Assembly (NCBI GenBank): GCA_964563585.1 | Contig: CAZLXG010000076.1 | Coordinates: 1-9,016, forward strand | DNA length: 9,016 nt | Source: CAZLXG01 sp964563585 | GTDB lineage: Bacteria > Bacteroidota > Bacteroidia > Flavobacteriales > Flavobacteriaceae | Direction: 5' to 3' | Part shown: piece by piece, positions 6,682 to 9,016 of the stretch | Numbering within the stretch: position 1 is the first letter of the stretch | How the letters are laid out: each line of letters starts with the position of its first letter | The notes under the pieces: generated by a model | What the model was told of the DNA's origin: nothing | Seen by the model: only the letters and a program-made list of their open reading frames with translations | Database searches by the model: none | Position numbers and translations under genes: made by a program

Positions 6682-7526
6682 AATACTTCAAAACCAAATA
6701 TGAAAAAGATTCAGCAAAATTAACTGCGTTAATTGCGGTTATTTTATTGTTACTTTTATTTGTTGTTGGACCACCTTATATGGATCCGCCAGAAGAATAC
6801 GGTATTGCGGTAAATTTTGGAACTACCGATTTTGGTAAAGGCAATATTCAACCTAAAAAACCTGTTAAATCTGAGCCTCAAGAAATTGAAGAGCTACCAC
6901 AACCTGATGCTTCAAAAGCAGAACCTACAAAATCTTCAGAAACTAAAGAAGAAGTATTGACTGCTGATAATGCTGAAGAAATAGCTATTAAAAAACAAAA
7001 ACAAGCTGAAGCTAAAGCGAAAGCAATTGCAGATGCTAAAGTAAAAGCTGAAGCCGATAGAATTGCTAAAGAAAAACGCGACCAAGAAGAGAAGAAGAGA
7101 AAGTTAGATGCTTTAATTGGAGGTGTTAGTAAATCTGAAGGTAGCGAAACAGGAAGTGAAGGCAACGACAATAAAGCAGGTGATAAAGGACAATTAGATG
7201 GTAATCCGTATGCACCAAGTTACTTTGGTGGCAAAGGTACTGGAAGTGGAGGTGTTGGTTATGGATTAAATGGTAGAGGCAAAGCATCATTTAAAAGATT
7301 GAAACAAGATTGTAACGAGTCAGGAATGGTTATTGTTAGAATTGTAGTTAATAAAAACGGGAATGTAATTGAAGCAACTCCAGGTGTAAAAGGCACTACT
7401 AATACATCTCAATGTTTATTAGCACCAGCAAAAAAAATCGCATTATCTCATAAATGGCCAGCAGACTCTAAAGCACCAACAAAACAAATTGGTTTTGTAA
7501 AAGTAAATTTCAAATTAGGTCAGTAA
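6678..7526 (+). CDS. TonB-like energy transducer
   Basis: The protein would span the periplasm and carry ExbB/ExbD-derived energy to outer-membrane receptors. The 282 residues comprise a short basic N-terminus, one membrane helix (about 15-31), a conserved flavobacterial segment YMDPPEEYGIAVNFGTTDFG (34-53), an acidic/Pro linker (57-95), a Lys/Ala/Glu-rich probable coiled coil (100-145), a Gly/Ser-rich linker (148-200) and a TonB C-terminal-like domain (about 203-282). C212 and C246 in the last domain could form a periplasmic disulfide. The start is GTG, ten bases after exbD: no in-frame ATG exists before M35, which lies beyond the membrane helix, and the GTG gives the N-terminus MKYFKTKYEKDSAKLT expected for flavobacterial relatives. 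The TolA-like coiled coil makes a TolA role the main alternative. folC starts three bases after the stop. Confidence 0.85.
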   Translation: MKYFKTKYEKDSAKLTALIAVILLLLLFVVGPPYMDPPEEYGIAVNFGTTDFGKGNIQPKKPVKSEPQEIEELPQPDASKAEPTKSSETKEEVLTADNAEEIAIKKQKQAEAKAKAIADAKVKAEADRIAKEKRDQEEKKRKLDALIGGVSKSEGSETGSEGNDNKAGDKGQLDGNPYAPSYFGGKGTGSGGVGYGLNGRGKASFKRLKQDCNESGMVIVRIVVNKNGNVIEATPGVKGTTNTSQCLLAPAKKIALSHKWPADSKAPTKQIGFVKVNFKLGQ

Positions 7527-7529
7527 AAA

Positions 7530-8747
7530 ATGACGTATCAAGATACTGTTAATTGGATGTTTTATCAACTACCAATGTATCAACACAAAGGTAAATCGGC
7601 ATATAAAAAAGATTTATCAAATACCTTAAAATTATCTAAGCATTTAAATTTTCCTCAACAAGATTTTAAATCTATTCATGTTGCAGGAACTAATGGGAAA
7701 GGGTCTACTAGCCACATGTTAGCGTCTGTCCTGCAAGAAGCGGGTTATAAAGTTGGTTTGTATACATCGCCTCATTTAAAAGATTTTAGAGAACGCATTA
7801 AAATAAACGGAAAGGAAGTCAGCAAACAATTTGTAATTGGTTTTATTAAGAGGAATAAACAATTTTTTGAATCAAATTCTTTGTCATTTTTTGAAATGAC
7901 GGTTGGTATGGCATTTGATTATTTTTCAAAACAGAAAGTTGATATTGCAGTTGTTGAAGTTGGTCTTGGAGGCAGATTAGATTCTACAAATATTATTACT
8001 CCAGAAGTATCGGTTATAACAAATATTGGTATTGATCATACTCAGTTTTTAGGAAACACATTAGAAGCTATTGCTTTTGAAAAAGGAGGTGTTATAAAGC
8101 AGAATATTCCTGTGGTTATTGGCGAAACTCAAAACAAAACAAAATCTGTTTTTGAAAAGCTAGCAAACAAAAATAATTCTAAAATTGTGTTTGCTGACAA
8201 AGAAATTATTGAAGGTTATAAAAGTGATTTAATAGGAAGTTATCAAGTTAAAAACATAAAAGCGGCAATACAAACCATTAAGGAGTTGCAACAAAAAGGT
8301 TTTAAAATATCTGAAAGTAATATAAAAAAGGGATTGCTTAATGTTGTAAAGAATACGGGTTTAATGGGGCGATGGCAGATTTTGAGTACAAAACCTAAAG
8401 TAGTTTGCGATACAGGACACAATAAAGAAGGTTTAAATTATGTAATAAATCAGCTTTTAAAAGAAATATATAAATCGTTACATATTGTTTTTGGAGTTGT
8501 AAATGATAAAGATTTAAATTCAATTATAGGTTTGCTACCAAAAAATGCGACATATTATTTTTGTAAACCTTCTATTCCTAGAGGGCTAGATGCGAAAGAG
8601 TTAAAAGTGTTTTTTAATAATTTTGGTTTAAAAGGTGAAGCTTATAATTCAGTAAATGAAGCTTATAAAACAGCTTTTAAAAATGCTACGGAAAACGATT
8701 TAATATTTATTGGAGGTAGTACTTTTATAGTAGCAGAAATAATTTGA
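7530..8747 (+). CDS. folC: Folylpolyglutamate synthase / dihydrofolate synthase
   Basis: FolC is a cytoplasmic Mur-ligase-family enzyme that adds glutamate to dihydropteroate and to folates, using ATP. The 405-residue product has the P-loop HVAGTNGKGSTSHM (50-63), the folate-site YTSPHLKDFRERI (78-90), VVEVGLGGRLDSTNI (141-155), TNIGIDHTQFLG (164-175) and EKGGVIK (184-190), in which K185 is at the position of the carbamylated lysine. The adenine/hinge region has GLMGRWQ (277-283) and CDTGHNKEG (293-301), and the C-terminal ligase domain runs to about 405. The length is typical for Bacteroidetes, somewhat shorter than E. coli FolC. Whether both activities are present cannot be told from motifs alone. 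The ATG lies three bases after the tonB stop, so it is the last gene of that operon. No terminator separates it from the tRNA; only a TTTTTTTAAAAA stretch follows. Confidence 0.94.
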   Translation: MTYQDTVNWMFYQLPMYQHKGKSAYKKDLSNTLKLSKHLNFPQQDFKSIHVAGTNGKGSTSHMLASVLQEAGYKVGLYTSPHLKDFRERIKINGKEVSKQFVIGFIKRNKQFFESNSLSFFEMTVGMAFDYFSKQKVDIAVVEVGLGGRLDSTNIITPEVSVITNIGIDHTQFLGNTLEAIAFEKGGVIKQNIPVVIGETQNKTKSVFEKLANKNNSKIVFADKEIIEGYKSDLIGSYQVKNIKAAIQTIKELQQKGFKISESNIKKGLLNVVKNTGLMGRWQILSTKPKVVCDTGHNKEGLNYVINQLLKEIYKSLHIVFGVVNDKDLNSIIGLLPKNATYYFCKPSIPRGLDAKELKVFFNNFGLKGEAYNSVNEAYKTAFKNATENDLIFIGGSTFIVAEII

Positions 8748-8765
8748 TATTTTTTTAAAAAGTAC

Positions 8766-8795
8766 TTGCAGTATTAAAAATCTAAGTTATATTTG
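8766..8795 (+). promoter_or_regulatory. Promoter of the tRNA-Val gene
   Basis: TTG at 8766-8768 and TATATTTG at 8788-8795 match the Bacteroidetes -33 and -7 boxes with 19 bases between them. The predicted transcription start is near 8802, leaving about eight bases before the mature tRNA 5' end at 8810. Confidence 0.8.
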
Positions 8796-8809
8796 CAGTC
8801 CAATTTAGA

Positions 8810-8884
8810 GGGCGCATAGCTCAGTTGGTTCAGAGCACTTGGTTTACACCCAAGGGGTCGGGGGTTCGAATCCCTCTGCGCCCA
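8810..8884 (+). tRNA. tRNA-Val (anticodon UAC)
   Basis: The 75-base gene folds as a complete cloverleaf. The acceptor stem GGGCGCA pairs perfectly with TGCGCCC (8877-8883), followed by discriminator A8884. The D arm is GCTC/GAGC. The anticodon stem CTTGG/CCAAG encloses loop TTTACAC, with anticodon TAC at 8845-8847, which reads GUA and other Val codons. The T arm is GGGGG-TTCGAAT-CCCTC, with one G-U pair, and the variable loop is five bases. The 3' CCA is not encoded (CAA follows), so it must be added by nucleotidyltransferase. It has its own promoter but could also receive read-through from folC. Confidence 0.97.
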
Positions 8885-8885
8885 C

Positions 8886-8920
8886 AAAAAAAATCCTAAA
8901 GTTTTACTTTAGGATTTTTT
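8886..8920 (+). terminator. Strong bidirectional intrinsic terminator after tRNA-Val
   Basis: AAATCCTAAAG (8891-8901) and CTTTAGGATTT (8907-8917) form a perfect 11-base stem around a five-base loop. It is flanked by an A-run before (8886-8893) and a T-run after (8915-8920). The symmetric runs let it act on both strands: T-run on the plus strand after the tRNA, and an eight-base T-run on the minus strand for any convergent gene entering from the right edge. Confidence 0.85.
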
Positions 8921-8945
8921 ATTTATATGCTATTAGGTACTTAGG

Positions 8946-8968
8946 AAAACTTCTTTTAAAGAAGTTTT
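8946..8968. repeat. Perfect 11-base inverted repeat near the right edge
   Basis: AAAACTTCTTT (8946-8956) and AAAGAAGTTTT (8958-8968) are exact reverse complements around a single T. As RNA this gives a tight AT-rich hairpin. No GC-rich stem and no long flanking T-run are present, so a terminator role is uncertain. The rest of 8921-9016 holds no recognisable gene or RNA. Confidence 0.45.
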
Positions 8969-9016
8969 GCCAGTAGAATAATTTGATGTTTAACTAAAGG
9001 GTTTGTTATTGTTATA

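Noticed and set aside
6988..7120. Lys/Ala/Glu repeats in tonB as a DNA tandem repeat
   Set aside because: The codons are varied and no fixed period is visible; it is low-complexity protein composition, not a DNA repeat.
6878..7171. A 97-codon Ser/Ala-rich minus-strand frame inside tonB
   Set aside because: It is the reverse reading of the repetitive Lys/Ala/Glu coiled-coil region, where stops are rare by composition.
8749..8761. TTTTTTTAAAAA after folC as a terminator
   Set aside because: There is no GC-containing stem before the T-run, so it is unlikely to stop transcription.

Overview
The window is AT-rich chromosomal DNA that looks like a member of the Flavobacteriaceae (Bacteroidetes). 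Three things point there: the promoters match the Bacteroidetes form (TTG, about 20 bases, TAnnTTTG), starts lack Shine-Dalgarno sequences, and the proteins resemble flavobacterial versions. The flavobacterial TonB N-terminus and the variant AnmK motif are the clearest examples. The gene content is mostly housekeeping. I see no mobile element with a transposase, no CRISPR array, no phage gene and no defence system.

Layout: (1) On the minus strand lie the N-terminal 84 codons of a secreted hypothetical protein, cut by the left edge, and an acyl-CoA dehydrogenase with its own promoter and a likely terminator. (2) Divergent from the dehydrogenase is anmK, for recycling of cell-wall anhydro-MurNAc. 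(3) After a 151-base gap holding a promoter and an odd 60-base duplication comes a plus-strand run of six closely spaced genes: a Glu/Leu/Phe/Val-type dehydrogenase, a NhaD-type Na+/H+ antiporter, exbB, exbD, a TonB-like energy transducer and folC. (4) A tRNA-Val(UAC) with a very good promoter and a strong bidirectional terminator follows. The last ~95 bases hold no recognisable gene.

How the genes work together: ExbB, ExbD and TonB form one inner-membrane machine that spends the proton gradient to energise outer-membrane transporters. The upstream NhaD antiporter acts on the same proton gradient. The amino-acid dehydrogenase and FolC are metabolic passengers in the same transcriptional run. 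Gaps inside exbB-exbD-tonB-folC are only 1 to 10 bases, so these four are very probably one transcript. The dehydrogenase and nhaD are 18 bases apart and also probably co-transcribed. The 91-base nhaD-exbB gap could hold an internal processing site or promoter.

I found no convincing new biological system. The points most worth checking are the 60-base duplicated leader segment before the dehydrogenase, a four-codon minigene bridging exbD and the GTG start of tonB, and a conserved-looking cysteine pair in the TonB C-terminal domain.
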